Positions 6,154 to 13,476 are shown, numbered from the stretch's first letter. The stretch is 13,493 bases of DNA from Candidatus Heimdallarchaeota archaeon LC_3 (GCA_001940645.1 MDVS01000122.1:1-13493), one strand, 5' to 3'. A program made the numbers and translations. The notes: a model not told the origin generated them from the sequence alone.

Positions 6154-6239
6154 TCTTTTATCATATCAAGAGTAGTTATTTCCATTATTGGTCCATTATT
6201 AGGAAGAATTTTATAAAAAAGTATCAAATAATCAAGTTT
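6154..6239 (+). pseudogene. Membrane-protein 3' fragment preceding fragment C
   Basis: The plus strand matches the last about 25 codons of the membrane-protein tail seen at 7546-7866, with VVISIIGPLLGRIL in place of VVISIIGALLRSIL, and the same downstream bases (AAGTTTAAATGATTCTC). It ends tail to tail with dehydrogenase fragment C. Confidence 0.6.
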
Positions 6240-6259
6240 AAATGATTCTCAAATATCAA

Positions 6260-6402
6260 TTATCGAATGTTTTGAAGTTTGACAAAATCTTTTACTCTGG
6301 TCCGACCAATACTACGATCAGCTTCAGGATAAACACCACGATCATTAATAATAGGGATGCTGGATTTATTATTGGCAAAATACTCTTTAATTTAGACTAA
6401 TC
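6260..6402 (-). pseudogene. ugd: UDP-sugar dehydrogenase 3' fragment C
   Basis: On the minus strand this reads back from the stop codon through FVKLQNIR, RSIGRTRVKD, VYPEADRS and KPSIPIIND-like codons. It shows one deletion and a frameshift around the KEYF region, and homology ends at the AATCAGTA motif near 6402. Only about 45 codons of the C-terminus remain. The next sequence upstream is a PIN-like remnant, which may use the same AATCAGTA as the junction. Confidence 0.8.
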
Positions 6403-6495
6403 AGTAGAAAAATCATTTAATGTCTCAGGTGAAAGAATATCGAAAGGAAATTTGGTAAATGATTGATTAAGAAAGCATCCTAAGACCATTTTTAC
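6397..6495 (-). pseudogene. Probable PIN toxin C-terminal remnant
   Basis: The minus strand encodes FLNQSFTKFPFDILSPETLN followed by DFSTD and a TAG. The FPxxILSPE ending resembles the last strand of many PIN toxins, and ILSPET echoes LLSPET near the end of the 193-residue toxins here. The rest of the gene is missing. No gene is seen between 6496 and 6628; that stretch only leads into the next operon's promoter. Confidence 0.4.
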
Positions 6496-6628
6496 CTTAA
6501 TAGAAGTTAATAGAAAAAAAGTAAAGCCGTTAATGCGATATCACAAAGAATTTATTATTAAATTAATAAGCTCTATTAACTATAATGATAAAAATAAAAT
6601 GATACATTAAGATAATTGGAGATTTTTT

Positions 6629-6862
6629 TTGACAATTACCCTTGAGAATAAAATTGCTGAAGATTTAATAAAATTCAAATTAAATTCTGTCCAAGAAACT
6701 CTTAATAACATATTAACTAAATGGAACCAAGATAATGCAGAAGATTTTATTTTAAAAGCGAAATCAGGATCGTTAGAAGACGCGGAGTTGGATGGGATTA
6801 CAGTTAAACAGCTTGTAAAAGATATAGATGATCTGAATAATCTCCTAAAGACTATAAAGTAA
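6629..6862 (+). CDS. Small helical partner of DUF6516 protein, copy 1 (putative antitoxin)
   Basis: This 77-residue protein is predicted to be almost all helix, with a conserved LNNILTKWNQDNAEDFI core, an acidic middle and a VKQLVKDIDDLNNLL helix that could form a coiled coil. It aligns along its whole length with the protein at 13240-13476, where INNILKKWNYDDPKKFI is the matching core. The start is TTG. It is supported by GGAGAT at the same distance as the GGAGAT before the ATG of the other copy, and by alignment of the two N-termini. The DUF6516 gene follows after 8 nt. I do not recognise a named family; antitoxin is the best guess from position. Confidence 0.65.
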   Translation: MTITLENKIAEDLIKFKLNSVQETLNNILTKWNQDNAEDFILKAKSGSLEDAELDGITVKQLVKDIDDLNNLLKTIK

Positions 6863-6870
6863 GGATATTA

Positions 6871-7233
6871 ATGGGAGATCCACTATCAAGACTCAAAGAA
6901 TGTCGCTCAATAATTTTCGATGCTTTAAAGGATGATATAACTGAAATAACAATTGATTCATCAGTCTATCAATTAAAAGTTGTGTTTTCCATTGGATCTA
7001 TTCTCTATATACGATTTAATGAATTTGACGAATATGGATATCAGCTTATTTACACTAAAAAGAAAGGAGATTTTATTAGATTCGATAATTTTGACGACAA
7101 ATGGGAGATTAAGTCAAAACCAAACCATTATCATACAAGATATAATGGAGAAATAATTGAAAGTCCAATGATTGGAGTACCAAGTAAGGATATGCAAAAG
7201 CTAATCAAAATAATCAAAAAGAGTTTATTTTAG
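6871..7233 (+). CDS. DUF6516/TumE-like toxin candidate, copy 1
   Basis: This 120-residue protein has strands around GSILYIRFNEFDEYGYQLIY, then FIRFDNFDDKWEI, a KPNHYHTR motif and ESPMIGVPSKDMQKLIKIIK. A strand-rich core with an FDN motif, a PNHxH motif and a final S-P-M-x-G-x-P helix is typical of the DUF6516 family, called TumE in some TA systems. The mode of action of this version is not known to me. It is encoded 8 nt after its small partner with AAGGAT as a ribosome-binding site. The second pair at 12853-13476 preserves gene order and the HxH motif. Confidence 0.68.
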   Translation: MGDPLSRLKECRSIIFDALKDDITEITIDSSVYQLKVVFSIGSILYIRFNEFDEYGYQLIYTKKKGDFIRFDNFDDKWEIKSKPNHYHTRYNGEIIESPMIGVPSKDMQKLIKIIKKSLF

Positions 7234-7276
7234 GAATATTCAGTATATTATTACTTTTTAAAACAAAGCAGATAAT

Positions 7277-7545
7277 TTTCCTATGGTTTTTTTTAAATGA
7301 ACTTGATATGACTCCTTACCTAACAATATCTAACAAACAAACATTTCTTAAATATAGAGTCCATTTAATTAATATTGGATCTGATTCTTATGCAGTATTC
7401 ATTACTGCTCACTCTATTCCCCACAATCTGCCTCAATTGATGTATGATTATCTTCATAGAATGTATTTCGTTATCCATGAAGAAATCTATGACATTGATT
7501 ACGTACCTCCCAATGATATCTATACAATTATTAGAGATTCCACAC
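7277..7545 (+). pseudogene. Fragment of unknown protein X (C-terminal part)
   Basis: From TTTTCCTATGG the plus strand parallels the region from about 11331. It encodes LTISNKQTFLKYRVHLINIG and DSYAVFITAHSIP, then HNLPQLMYDYLHRMYFVIHE and PPNDIYTIIRDSTLMSF. One extra T in an eight-T run (seven at 11341) shifts the frame at the left end. The longest frame (7308-7592) starts inside the gene and is not a real N-terminus. The 11235 copy supplies the beginning of the same protein. I do not recognise the family. Confidence 0.55.
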
Positions 7546-7866
7546 TAATGAGTTTTTACAATTCTCCTTTTATTTATCTTTTTATTTATTGATAGGACAA
7601 AGATATCTGCAATGTTTCACGTAGTTGGTCTAGGTTTTCTTTTCATTTATTTTGCTAATTTTTTTGTTTTAAATCAATACAATAACCAGACGATATCAGG
7701 AGTAACGCTTAAAATTGCTTATGATGTAGGATATTAATTTATTATCGGTGCTTTACTACTCTTATTGTTTTCTACATTTGTGAAATTTAAAAGAAAATCA
7801 TTTTTTATCAAATTTGGAGTAGTCATTTCCATTATTGGTGCATTATTAAGAAGTATTTTAAAATAA
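7546..7866 (+). pseudogene. Membrane-protein 3' fragment preceding fragment D
   Basis: In a frame one base off from fragment X the plus strand encodes TILLLFIFLFID, RTKISAMFHVVGLGFLFIYF, ANFFVLNQYNNQTISG, an in-frame TAA at 7735 where the sister copy has TAC, IIGALLLLLFSTFVKFKRK and VVISIIGALLRSILK with a TAA. That makes three or four transmembrane helices with basic loops. It may be the membrane half of protein X after a frameshift, or a separate gene. It is tail to tail with dehydrogenase fragment D. Confidence 0.6.
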
Positions 7867-7907
7867 ATATTGCTAATAATAAAGTTTAAATGATTCTCAA
7901 ATATCAA

Positions 7908-8287
7908 TTATCTAATATTTTGAAGTTTAACGAAATCTTTAACTCGGGTTCAACCAATACTACGATCAGCTTCAGGATAAATACCACGACCATCAATAAT
8001 ATCGATGCTGGGCTTATTATTAGTAAAATAATCCTTTAATTCAGGCCAATCAGTAACAATAATGGCAGAATCAATGTGACTAAATGTATCAGCAATAGTA
8101 TCATGATAACAGAGAGAAGGAAATTCCACAGTCACATGGGGTCCAGCTTTAGGATCCCAACAGCGAACGTTTGCATGACGAGAAAGAAGTTCGTTGATAA
8201 TGATTTTAGCAGGAGCCTCACGTATATCTTCAGTGTGAGGTTTAAAAGAAAAACCAAAGGAAAATCAAATGATATAAAAGAAATAAT
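7908..8287 (-). pseudogene. ugd: UDP-sugar dehydrogenase 3' fragment D (longest)
   Basis: This is the most complete copy. The minus strand reads FKPHTEDIREAPAKIIINEL, LSRHANVRCWDPKAGPHV, TVEFPSLCYHDTIADTF, IIVTDWPELKDYF, IDIIDGRGIYPEADRSIG, a TGA where other copies have CGA, and TRVKDFVKLQNIR with the final stop. This is the whole UDP-binding domain (about 115 residues) of the UDP-glucose/UDP-ManNAc dehydrogenase family. A stop precedes the FKP motif by nine codons, and the NAD-binding domain and catalytic cysteine region are missing. The right edge (AGAAATAA near 8287) coincides with that of fragment A, arguing for a defined repeat unit in at least these two. Confidence 0.9.
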
Positions 8288-8337
8288 TCCAAAAGAATAA
8301 GCGAAAGCGATAAAAGACTTTTCGTTAAATTAAATCG

Positions 8338-9525
8338 TTAATATTTACTAAATTTCACTCTTTCCTTTATAAAATATCTCCAATCTTTAGCTATAACTAT
8401 TTGATGATCTTTTTTCAATTCTTCTATTAGAGCCTTTTGTTTTCCTTCTACTTCTCTTCTATATTTTGCTTCTATAACCATTTTCTCATATTTAAAATCA
8501 ATTTCTATTTTATTTTTTAGTATATAACATGGATTGTTGTGTTTTATTGTTAAATATACGAGATTTTCATACACTGCTCCTATATCACGGAACCCTGTTG
8601 TAATATTTCTCATACCCACATCCGAAATATATATCTTTTTAGGATTTTTTATTTGCTCGTTTAATGTTCCACAATAAGGCATTTCATAGAATAAATATGC
8701 GTCTTCAAAGTATCCAAGAACTCTTTTAACAAAATCTCTTGATAAATCTAAAATATTTGATAATTTAGTATAAGATATTCTTTTTCCCACTCGTTCACAT
8801 AAAAGTTGATAATATTCTTTCAGTTGCTTTACATTTTCAATTTTAAATTTCAAAGCAATATCTTTAGTAATTATATCATCGATTACTTTTTGTAAATCTT
8901 CTGGATCTTTAGATAAAACATATTCTGGCATTCCCCCATCCAACATGTATTTTTCAAAGTAATTTTCGCTTAATTGAGGTTCACTTTTTTGCAGAGTCAA
9001 TTTATTGAATACTAAATACTCTGCAAAGTCTAATGGATGTACTTCTATTGTTCTTGAGCGACCAGTGAGTAAACTAGAACGTTCTTTCATGATAGACGCA
9101 CTTGAGGATGATGCAAAAATCTTAGTTTTCTCGTTGTCGTAAAAATCTTTCAATTCGATATGAAAATTTTCTTTTTCAGCAATTTCGTCTAAAAATAAAA
9201 ATGATTTATCAGATGAACGCAACCCATGTATTTTTCTGTAGATCCGAACAATTTCATGAATTGATTGGTTCAAAAGTCCATATGCATCGATAGGTACAAA
9301 TAGTATATCTGAAGATTTAACTCCTTTCTCTAAAAGATGGCTAATATAGTCTTTTAGTATTGTAGTTTTACCAACACGCCGGAGGCCTGTGACGAAGATG
9401 ATATCTTTTTTGTTCAATAACATATTTAGAGATTTTATATATCTTGATCGCAGTATAGAATCTGTTTCATATTCATTTTCCCACCATGGGTTGTACCGAA
9501 ATAATAATTCTTCGATTTCTACCAT
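8338..9525 (-). CDS. AAA ATPase with DUF4143-like C-terminus
   Basis: This 395-residue ATPase has Walker A GLRRVGKTT at residues 47-55 and Walker B FLFLDEI with D113/E114. An ASSSSASIM motif may hold sensor 1, and HPLDFAEYLVF follows, all as in the archaeal AAA_14/DUF4143 ATPases. A winged-helix-like middle (ISYTKLSNILDLSRDFVKR) precedes a C-terminal nuclease-like fold: E in VYENLVYL, D in IEIDFKY and EAKY, fitting the E-D-ExK layout of PD-(D/E)XK enzymes. Such proteins are common in mobile and accessory archaeal DNA, but their job is unclear. A TATA-like TTTTATTATA lies about 25 nt before the ATG. The gene is intact and stands alone between dehydrogenase fragments D and E. Confidence 0.85.
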   Translation of the reverse strand: MVEIEELLFRYNPWWENEYETDSILRSRYIKSLNMLLNKKDIIFVTGLRRVGKTTILKDYISHLLEKGVKSSDILFVPIDAYGLLNQSIHEIVRIYRKIHGLRSSDKSFLFLDEIAEKENFHIELKDFYDNEKTKIFASSSSASIMKERSSLLTGRSRTIEVHPLDFAEYLVFNKLTLQKSEPQLSENYFEKYMLDGGMPEYVLSKDPEDLQKVIDDIITKDIALKFKIENVKQLKEYYQLLCERVGKRISYTKLSNILDLSRDFVKRVLGYFEDAYLFYEMPYCGTLNEQIKNPKKIYISDVGMRNITTGFRDIGAVYENLVYLTIKHNNPCYILKNKIEIDFKYEKMVIEAKYRREVEGKQKALIEELKKDHQIVIAKDWRYFIKERVKFSKY

Positions 9526-9709
9526 AATTAGGAAATTTCATTAATATAATAAAAATGTTTGCCGATGATATCAACGAATAATTATAGTCTTTGATTTTTG
9601 CACCAACAAAAAATGTATTATTCATTGATATTAGATGAACTAATAGTAGAACTAAAGTAATAATTTAATTTATTTTAACAGTGTAACCGAAAATATTAAA
9701 GAAATGCAA
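9526..9709. other. Intergenic stretch without recognised features
   Basis: Apart from the ATPase promoter region next to 9525, I see no open frame, repeat or hairpin that I would defend here. Confidence 0.5.
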
Positions 9710-9797
9710 TAATATTTTGGAATTTGACAAAATCTTTTACTTTGGTTCGACCAATACTACGATCAGCTTCAGAATAAACACCACGACCATCAATATA
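9710..9797 (-). pseudogene. ugd: UDP-sugar dehydrogenase 3' fragment E
   Basis: Only about 28 codons remain: minus-strand GRGVYSEADRSIGR and TKVKDFVKFQNI at the C-terminus. At the bases CATCAATA it switches to the plus-strand membrane-protein tail, which has ATCAATA at the matching place (7674-7680 region). The 7-nt shared word suggests a microhomology junction. Confidence 0.75.
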
Positions 9798-10004
9798 ATA
9801 ACCAAACGATATCCAGAGTAACGCTTAATATTGCTTATGATGCAGGATATTACCTTATAATTAGTGCATTACTTCTCTTATTGATATCTACGTTCGTGAA
9901 ATTTAAAAGAAAATAATTTTTATCATATTAGGAATAGTCTTTTCCATTATTAGAAAGAATTTTGTAAAAATATTCCTAATAATCAAGTTTCAATTGATTC
10001 TCGA
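9790..10004 (+). pseudogene. Membrane-protein 3' fragment preceding fragment F
   Basis: The plus strand reads NNQTISRVTLNIAYDAGYYL, IISALLLLLISTFVKFKRK and then a premature TAA caused by a short deletion relative to the 7546 copy. It continues as recognisable but degraded sequence through the shared downstream bases TTGATTCTC. It lacks everything before NNQTIS because of the junction with fragment E. Confidence 0.65.
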
Positions 10005-10011
10005 AAATCAA

Positions 10012-10293
10012 TTATCGAATATTTTGAAGTTTGACAAAATTTTTAACCCTAGCTCTACCAATACTACGATCAGCTTCAGGATAAATAACACGACCATCAA
10101 TAATAGGGATATTAGGTTTATTGTTAGCAAAATAATCTTTTAATTCAGGCCAATCAGTAACTATAATGGCAGAATCAACGTGATCAAAAGTATCAAGAAT
10201 AATATAGTAATAACAGAGAGAAGGGAATTCCACAGCTATAGGAGGTTCAGTTTTAGGATCCTAACAGTGAACATTAGCACGACGAGAAAGAGC
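10012..10293 (-). pseudogene. ugd: UDP-sugar dehydrogenase 3' fragment F
   Basis: The minus strand encodes LSRRANVHC, a TAG where CWDP should continue, then DPKTEPPIAVEFPSLCYYY, HVDSAIIVTDWPELKDYF, NIPIIDGRVIYPEADRSIG and RARVKNFVKLQNIR with the stop. Below the TAG the frame is clean for about 80 codons. Homology to the dehydrogenase ends at about 10293, where an unrelated open frame is joined in frame. Confidence 0.87.
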
Positions 10294-10443
10294 ATCAATT
10301 CTTAAAAATAGCAATTTATTTTTTTTTTCTTTTTCGTTGTAATAACTTAAGATGTAAATGGGAAGTAGCATACTAAAAATTATATCCAAATCGCTTGAAA
10401 TGATATCATCAAGTATTTCTTTTGTTTCTGTTACCTGTTCCAC
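10261..10443 (-). pseudogene. Unknown truncated gene fused to fragment F
   Basis: A GTG at 10443 opens a 60-codon frame. Its first 50 residues (VTETKEILDDIISSDLDIIF, a hydrophobic SMLLPIYILSYY and EKEKKNKLLFLRI) are foreign. Its last ten (ALSRRANVHC) are dehydrogenase, ending at the TAG of fragment F. It begins 16 nt after the DUF5615 gene, so it might have been the third gene of that operon before its 3' end was replaced. I do not recognise the product. It could still be expressed as a short chimeric protein. Confidence 0.4.
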
Positions 10444-10459
10444 TTTTGTTTATAGCCCA

Positions 10460-10822
10460 TCAAGAAATTAAACGTATTTTAATTTGATTTAATTGCACAA
10501 TAAGAATTTTATTTTGTGTATCTTGAAGGTCATAATTGTTTATGAACGAATTGAAAAGTGAATTAACTGCTTTTTTACCTTGTGTTAAGGATTTCAATAA
10601 TATTACACCATAAATTTTCTGACTCTTAGCTAAATGGGAATGAATAAAGTCATTATCTAATGTAATCAGGATTCTCTGTTCATCAAAACAATGTTTTATT
10701 AAATCATGATCATCTGTTCCGACAAGTCCTTCATGTAAAACACTGTCAACTTGATGAGCACCAGAAGATTCAATTATTCTTTTCAAAGAAAATGGAAGAT
10801 TTTCATCTAATTTAAATTTCAT
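10460..10822 (-). CDS. DUF5615 PIN-like toxin
   Basis: This 120-residue protein opens with MKFKLDENLP, the signature of DUF5615, a PIN-like nuclease family. D6 and E7 come first, then TDDHDLI (D37, D38, D40) and the hallmark RILITLDNDFIH (D56, D58) follow. DUF5615 proteins pair with DUF433 antitoxins, and a DUF433 gene lies 10 nt upstream in the same operon. AAGTGAT before the ATG can serve as a ribosome-binding site. It is expected to be a Mg2+-dependent RNase, with an unknown substrate. All acids are present and the length is normal for the family, so it is probably functional. Confidence 0.87.
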   Translation of the reverse strand: MKFKLDENLPFSLKRIIESSGAHQVDSVLHEGLVGTDDHDLIKHCFDEQRILITLDNDFIHSHLAKSQKIYGVILLKSLTQGKKAVNSLFNSFINNYDLQDTQNKILIVQLNQIKIRLIS

Positions 10823-10832
10823 CCAATATCAC

Positions 10833-11078
<246 letters not shown>

Positions 11079-11234
11079 TCACTATTTATTGTATTAATGG
11101 TGATATTTCATTAAGGTTTGTATTATTATTTAAAAGCATCAAAATTTGATACAACATTCTAATTCAAAAAGTTAACATTTTTGTTTGTGAAAATGAATTA
11201 ATTTATAGCTAATATCTCTACCAAGAAAAGTAAA

Positions 11235-11480
11235 ATGATATCTACACCAAACCCTATTAAAGAGGATTTAGAAAAGATTTTATGTTATGATGACGGAATA
11301 TTCAACGATATCGTTAAGTTAAGTCCTAGTTTTCCTATGGTTTTTTTAGATGAACTTGATCTGATTCCTTACCTAACGATATCTAAAAATCAATCAATTC
11401 TTAAAAATCGAGTCCATTTAATTGATACCGGATCGGATTTTTATGGAATTTTCATTCCTAATTCATTTCCAAAGTCATAA
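11235..11480 (+). pseudogene. Fragment of unknown protein X (N-terminal part)
   Basis: The ATG at 11235 gives 81 residues: ISTPNPIKEDLEKILCYDDG, FPMVFLDELDLIPYLTIS, ILKNRVHLIDTGSDFYGIFI and a short foreign end. From FPMVF on it matches the fragment at 7277-7545. It stops where homology turns into dehydrogenase fragment G at about 11471. TTTATAG centred about 30 nt before the ATG may be its promoter, so the N-terminus looks genuine and the protein is truncated to perhaps half its length. The family is not recognised. Confidence 0.5.
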
Positions 11481-11564
11481 AATTTTTAACCCTGGTAAGA
11501 CCAATACTACAATCAGCATAGAAATAGACACCACGATAATCAATAATAGGGATAATGGGTTTAG
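11471..11564 (-). pseudogene. ugd: UDP-sugar dehydrogenase 3' fragment G
   Basis: On the minus strand this recalls KPIIPIIDYRGVY, an altered ADCSIGLTRVKNF-like end and no intact stop region. It is more diverged than the other copies. From 11545 it is also the left border of duplication copy 2, so the duplication edge lies inside this fragment. Confidence 0.7.
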
Positions 11565-11646
11565 GGATTAAATTTCAAATTAATACTTTTACAATACAAA
11601 AAAAATTGAAGAAAAAATAGGAATTAAACAAAAACAAAGCCATTAA

Positions 11647-12228
11647 TTATTGATTTTTCTGACATTCAAGATCAATAAGAGTTTCCGGAGATAATAATAA
11701 AGTAATTGAATCAGATTTTAAGACTTCTCTTCCAGATTGGAATAAATGGTCAGCTGTTACGAGATAATTGATTGAAAAATCTTTATACTCTGTAAAATAT
11801 TTTGCATGGCAATAATGAAGCAAGTCTAAAGTCCTCAATCTAGAACTAATAGTAAATGATAGCAATAATTTAAAGATTGGGTGAATTTTTATCTGTATAG
11901 AACGAAACTTTTCAAATTCTGGCTTATCATCTGAAAGAATATCAATATTGTAATAATCAAGGAGAAATTCAATAGCTAATCTTATCTGAAGATTTCTTGA
12001 AAGGAAACTTAGTTCAATTAAATCATTATTCGTCAATAATTTGTTTAATGCTAGCTTAAATGTTTCTTTTTCTCTTAATAATATATTAAAAATCTCGATA
12101 ATAGATAAGGTGCTTGTTACAAACTGCAAATGATTTTGTTTCTTAATTATCTCCATTAATGAATAATTAGGATCCTGAATTCTAAATGGTGATAAAATTA
12201 AGTTAGTATCAAGATAGACACGCTTCAT
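11647..12228 (-). CDS. Long PIN-domain toxin, RHH-PIN copy 2
   Basis: This 193-residue paralogue of the 5163 toxin has seven substitutions, with D7, E45, D135 and D160 kept. In copy 2 residue 9 is N, giving VYLDTNLIL, the commoner PIN form and the same as in the 2816 toxin. The ATGA overlap with its antitoxin is kept. With both copies intact, each antitoxin may neutralise both toxins; the few changes in the antitoxin C-terminal half (N52S, A63T) might limit or permit that. Confidence 0.83.
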   Translation of the reverse strand: MKRVYLDTNLILSPFRIQDPNYSLMEIIKKQNHLQFVTSTLSIIEIFNILLREKETFKLALNKLLTNNDLIELSFLSRNLQIRLAIEFLLDYYNIDILSDDKPEFEKFRSIQIKIHPIFKLLLSFTISSRLRTLDLLHYCHAKYFTEYKDFSINYLVTADHLFQSGREVLKSDSITLLLSPETLIDLECQKNQ

Positions 12229-12494
12229 CTATCTCTTCCTTCAGATACAAGTTCAGTGAGAGATTTCTTGGTATTCAAAAATTGAGGAGGGGATGGAAGA
12301 TTGATCAAAGTCTCTAAAAGTTTTTGATATCGTTCTGAACTAACTTCAGGATTGCTGACAATAGAAATTTTGTCTAAATTTTTGGTGATTTGGTCTCTTA
12401 AGGCTTCAGATCTGTTTTTATACCTTCCTTGGCGAACTAGTAAGTCAATTTTTTCAATAATTTCCTCATCTAAATTGATAGGAATAATACCCAT
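12225..12494 (-). CDS. Ribbon-helix-helix antitoxin, RHH-PIN copy 2
   Basis: This 89-residue RHH protein is nearly identical to the 5741 gene (four substitutions). The RYKNRSEALRDQI helix and first strand GIIPINL are identical, so both proteins should recognise the same operator. It is the first gene of its operon; the toxin ATG overlaps its stop. The promoter is conserved except for one A/T difference between TATA box and start codon. Confidence 0.85.
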   Translation of the reverse strand: MGIIPINLDEEIIEKIDLLVRQGRYKNRSEALRDQITKNLDKISIVSNPEVSSERYQKLLETLINLPSPPQFLNTKKSLTELVSEGRDR

Positions 12495-12496
12495 GT

Positions 12497-12539
12497 GTTT
12501 ATATAAAAATATATATTTATAAAGATTCTTATAAAAAAT
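12497..12539 (-). promoter_or_regulatory. Promoter and candidate operator of RHH-PIN copy 2
   Basis: TTTATAAA at 12516-12523 is centred 25.5 nt before the ATG at 12494. The pair of TTATAA boxes at 12517-12522 and 12529-12534 is the same as in copy 1 and overlaps the TATA box, so bound RHH protein would block TBP. The binding role is inferred. Confidence 0.5.
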
Positions 12540-12560
12540 GAAAATTAGTAGATGTAGAAA

Positions 12561-12704
12561 ATGGAAAAATTGCTTAAATATGAAATGATACTTTATTGGA
12601 GTAAAGAGGACGATGCATTTATTGTAGAAGTTCCAAAATTATCAGGTTGTATGGCAGATGGAACAACCTGCGAAGAAGCAGTAAATCTGCGCAGAATTCC
12701 ATAG
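12561..12704 (+). pseudogene. hicB: Truncated HicB antitoxin
   Basis: The ATG at 12561 opens a 47-codon frame: MEKLLKYEMILYWSKEDDAF, IVEVPKLSGCMADGTTCEEA and VNLRRIP, then TAG. The first 42 residues are the N-terminal half of the HicB partial RNase H-like fold; YEMILYWSxEDxAFIVEVPxLxGCxADG is strongly characteristic. It breaks at about 12694, where sequence becomes dehydrogenase fragment H; the final IP and stop come from that fragment read on the wrong strand. No HicA toxin gene is present. The remaining half domain is unlikely to fold. Confidence 0.85.
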
Positions 12705-12850
12705 CCATAGAAAGTTCAGTTTTAGGATCCCAACAGTGGACATTAGCAGAACGAGAAAGAAGCTTGTTGATAATGATTTTAGCAGGAGCCTCATGGATAT
12801 CTTCAGTATGAGGTCTAAAAGATAGCCCAAAAACTGCTATATCACAGAAA
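12694..12850 (-). pseudogene. ugd: UDP-sugar dehydrogenase fragment H (upstream part of the domain)
   Basis: The minus strand reads DIAVFGLSFRPHTEDIHEAP, AKIIINKLLSRSANVHCWDP and KTELSMAMEF without a stop. It is the half of the C-terminal domain missing from fragments B, C, E and G, and the only copy that keeps the DIAVFGLSF strand before the FKP motif. It ends at GAATTCC, where HicB begins. A different longer frame on the same strand (12642-12830) is a shadow. Confidence 0.83.
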
Positions 12851-12852
12851 TC

Positions 12853-13236
12853 TTAATTAAATCTAATTTGAGGATCATTCAAGGAATTTTTTTGTATTAA
12901 GTCAACCAAAATAGGAATATCAAATTTAGGGTTTCCTTTCATAGGACTATCAAATCCATTCTTACTATTTCGAGGATGAAAATGATTCGGCCTTGTCGAA
13001 ACATTCCAAGTATCATCAAAATTATCAAATCTTACTCTGTCATATTTAATATTTGAAAAAATCAAATTATAACTATACTCATTGTAGTTATTATAACGAA
13101 TAAACAAAATAGAACTGTCATTTAGAACACACTTTATGGAACCAAGATTAGAATCGAGATCAATAGATTGAATAAGATTTTTTAGTTCTGATTGAATAAT
13201 AGTTAGTGCAGAGCTTAGGTTTGTAATTCTTGACAA
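12853..13236 (-). CDS. DUF6516/TumE-like toxin candidate, copy 2
   Basis: This 127-residue protein aligns with the 6871 protein: SSILFIRYNNYNEYSYNLIF, DRVRFDNFDDTWNV, RPNHFHPR and DSPMKGNPKFDIPILVDLIQ. FDN, PNHxH and SPMxGxP motifs are kept while overall identity is only moderate, so the family is under selection and the copies are old. The start is a TTG at 13236, 3 nt after the partner's stop; no ATG is available in the N-terminal region. The 3' end stops 3 nt from dehydrogenase fragment H. Function is inferred as for copy 1. Confidence 0.68.
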   Translation of the reverse strand: MSRITNLSSALTIIQSELKNLIQSIDLDSNLGSIKCVLNDSSILFIRYNNYNEYSYNLIFSNIKYDRVRFDNFDDTWNVSTRPNHFHPRNSKNGFDSPMKGNPKFDIPILVDLIQKNSLNDPQIRFN

Positions 13237-13239
13237 AAA

Positions 13240-13476
13240 TTAATCCCATTTTTTCCTTAAATTAAATAGTTCATCTCTAATATCTAAAAGGTTCCTTAAA
13301 GAAATAGCATCATCCTCTGATTCCTCCAATATTCCTTCTTTAGCATCAGAAATAAATTTTTTAGGATCATCATAATTCCATTTCTTCAAAATATTATTAA
13401 TCTCAAAAACAATTGAAAAAAGTTTAGTATTAACTAAATCAATTGCTAAAGATTTTTCAATTGAAACTGAAGCCAT
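13240..13476 (-). CDS. Small helical partner of DUF6516 protein, copy 2 (putative antitoxin)
   Basis: This 78-residue, mostly helical protein has VSIEKSLAIDLVNTKL, an INNILKKWNYDDPKKFI core, an acidic EESEDDAI stretch and a final charged helix. It aligns end to end with the 6629 protein. The ATG at 13476 follows GGAGAT by 7 nt, a clear ribosome-binding site, so this operon is not leaderless, unlike the RHH-PIN ones. The promoter lies outside the window. Antitoxin role is from gene order only. Confidence 0.65.
   Translation of the reverse strand: MASVSIEKSLAIDLVNTKLFSIVFEINNILKKWNYDDPKKFISDAKEGILEESEDDAISLRNLLDIRDELFNLRKKWD

Larger units (their letters stand above)
11545..12561. repeat. Direct 1017-bp duplication, copy 2
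   Basis: This block is collinear with 5061-6077 (offset 6484, no gaps, about 24 differences). About half of the differences inside the two genes change an amino acid. Copy 2 is flanked by fragment G on the left and a truncated HicB gene that begins at 12561 on the right; copy 1 has neither neighbour. Confidence 0.92.

Noticed and set aside
8076..8300. Plus-strand open frame over dehydrogenase fragment D
   Set aside because: The minus strand carries clear FKPHTEDIREAP and CWDP motifs; the plus-strand frame is antisense and matches nothing.
12642..12830. Minus-strand 62-residue hydrophobic frame
   Set aside because: Wrong frame of dehydrogenase fragment H, whose in-frame translation gives the family signature.
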